Origin: SIG220 sp045615545
GTDB taxonomy: Bacteria > Bacillota_I > Bacilli_A > RFN20 > CAG-826
NCBI GenBank assembly: GCA_045615545.1
Contig: JAZLFA010000068.1
Location: forward strand, 1-14,333
DNA length: 14,333 bases
Direction: 5' to 3'
Below the pieces are notes generated by a model. That model saw nothing but the letters and a program-made list of their open reading frames with translations. It had not been told where the DNA came from and made no database searches. Of the stretch, positions 13,551 through 14,333 are shown piece after piece; within the stretch, counting starts at the first letter, position 1, and every line of letters begins with the position of its first letter. Made by a program: the position numbers and the translations under genes.

Positions 13551-14333
13551 CTGTCTAATTTTGTAGAAAGTAATGATACAAAACTTATTTATACTAAAAC
13601 ATTTGAAAAAACAGGTAAAATTCCGCAAACAGTCACTATAATAAATGATATTTCAAAGACTTATGACGGCCAACCTGTATCAGCTCCAACATATACCAAA
13701 CTGGGTGAAGGCGTTGTTACGATTGAATATAAATTAGCTAATGAGGACGACTCAAAATACACAACAACCGCTCCATCAAATGTAGGAAGTTATGTCGTTA
13801 GAGTGAGTGTCGCTACAAGTGATTCACATTTAAGTGGTTTTGATTCAGCAGAGTTTTCTATTAGCGAATCAGCAATTGCAACTGTGTCTTTCACTGATAT
13901 CTCAGCTCCTGTTGCGAATCAAACCGCTCCAACTTCAGTTGAAGGAATATCTGCTGATGCAAAATATACAGGAACATTGAGTTGGTCTCCAGATTTAATA
14001 GATGGAAAGTTCAATTTTGATACTATTTATACTGCAACTATTACCTTAACAATTAAAGATAGCGAAAAAGGAAATTATGTTTTTGCAAATGATGTGGCAG
14101 GACCTGATGGATGGACTAAATCTATTGGAAGCACAGCAGACGCAGTAATTTTTACAAAATCATTTACAAAAACTGGTCATGATTTAACTAAGGTCGATGG
14201 TCAATCTCCAACTTGTACAGAAGCAGGATATAAAGATGTTTACTACTGTGATGAGTGTGGAATGTATTTTGAAAATGCAGATGGTACGGGTTTAATTGGT
14301 GATTCTACTGCATATAATGCTTGGAAGTTAGAT
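13548..14333 (+). CDS. 5'-truncated modular surface protein, running off the window
   Basis: An open frame of at least 262 codons with no stop to the window end. The first in-frame ATG is 13548, but it has no ribosome binding site or signal peptide, and the protein begins in mid-module, so the true 5' end is missing. Modules in order: the last residues of one unit (LIYTKTFEKTG); an MBG/YDG-type Ig-like repeat (ISKTYDGQPVSAPTY … FDSAEFSIS); a second beta-sandwich-like unit (DISAPVANQTAPTS … YTATITLTIKD … VIFTKSFTKTG); then a cysteine unit (GQSPTCTEAGYKDVYYC, DECGMYF) with a C-x2-C pair. Such repeats occur in secreted or wall-bound adhesin-like proteins of gut Firmicutes. Substrate and anchor are not visible. 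Opposite strand to the recombinase fragment, sharing its breakpoint. Confidence 0.65.
   Translation, partial: MLSNFVESNDTKLIYTKTFEKTGKIPQTVTIINDISKTYDGQPVSAPTYTKLGEGVVTIEYKLANEDDSKYTTTAPSNVGSYVVRVSVATSDSHLSGFDSAEFSISESAIATVSFTDISAPVANQTAPTSVEGISADAKYTGTLSWSPDLIDGKFNFDTIYTATITLTIKDSEKGNYVFANDVAGPDGWTKSIGSTADAVIFTKSFTKTGHDLTKVDGQSPTCTEAGYKDVYYCDECGMYFENADGTGLIGDSTAYNAWKLD

Noticed and set aside
13551..13628. First 26 codons of the recombinase open frame, starting at the ATG at 13628
   Set aside because: These read as the antisense of the surface-protein modules and do not resemble a recombinase, so I cut the fragment near 13550.

Overview
The window looks like chromosome from a low-GC Firmicute of the Bacilli / Erysipelotrichia / Tenericutes-relative type (RF39-like gut lineages would fit). 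DNA and codon use are strongly AT-rich, intergenic gaps are short, promoters are TTGAxA/TATAAT-like and tRNA genes sit singly between protein genes. UGA is used as a stop (end of the fic gene) and tryptophan is written TGG, so the standard code applies and this is not a UGA=Trp mollicute. This taxonomic reading is inference from composition and gene types.

Layout. (1) 1-140: the 3' end of an IS200/IS605-type TnpB element, carrying an omegaRNA-like scaffold and its right end; no tnpB lies inside the window. (2) 307-2078: an AAA ATPase of the AAA_14/DUF4143 type and a Nudix hydrolase, 2 nt apart, closed by a terminator. (3) 2428-2587: tRNA-Thr(CGT) and tRNA-Val(GAC), then a bidirectional terminator shared with a minus-strand gene in which an XRE-type HTH is fused to an M18 aminopeptidase. 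(4) 4293-6644: tRNA-Gly(CCC), a Zn/Cd/Pb-type P1B ATPase and tRNA-Arg(TCG), packed as one transcript. (5) 6772-7767: a Fic AMP-transferase with a C-terminal winged helix, apparently leaderless. (6) 7943-9154: deoD (minus) and a small RQC-minor-like DNA-binding protein (plus) diverging from a symmetric intergenic element. (7) 9227-10711: cdaA, the c-di-AMP synthase, then a membrane-anchored, degenerate NERD-like protein. (8) 10741-12653: tRNA-Gly(GCC) on minus, then gltX followed by tRNA-Glu(CTC), the tRNA its product charges. (9) 12915-14333: the C-terminal piece of a large serine recombinase (minus) lies head-to-head with a 5'-truncated modular surface protein (plus) that runs off the window. 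Both genes are broken at the same point near 13550.

Most genes are housekeeping (translation, nucleotide salvage, metal efflux, second messenger). The unusual features are the HTH-peptidase fusion, several starts that look leaderless or set by tRNA processing, the gltX/tRNA-Glu pairing, the omegaRNA remnant at the left edge and the rearrangement junction at the right edge. I see no CRISPR array and no complete prophage. I see no clear evidence of a wholly new system. The best candidates for something undescribed are the HTH-M18 fusion and the recombinase/surface-protein junction.
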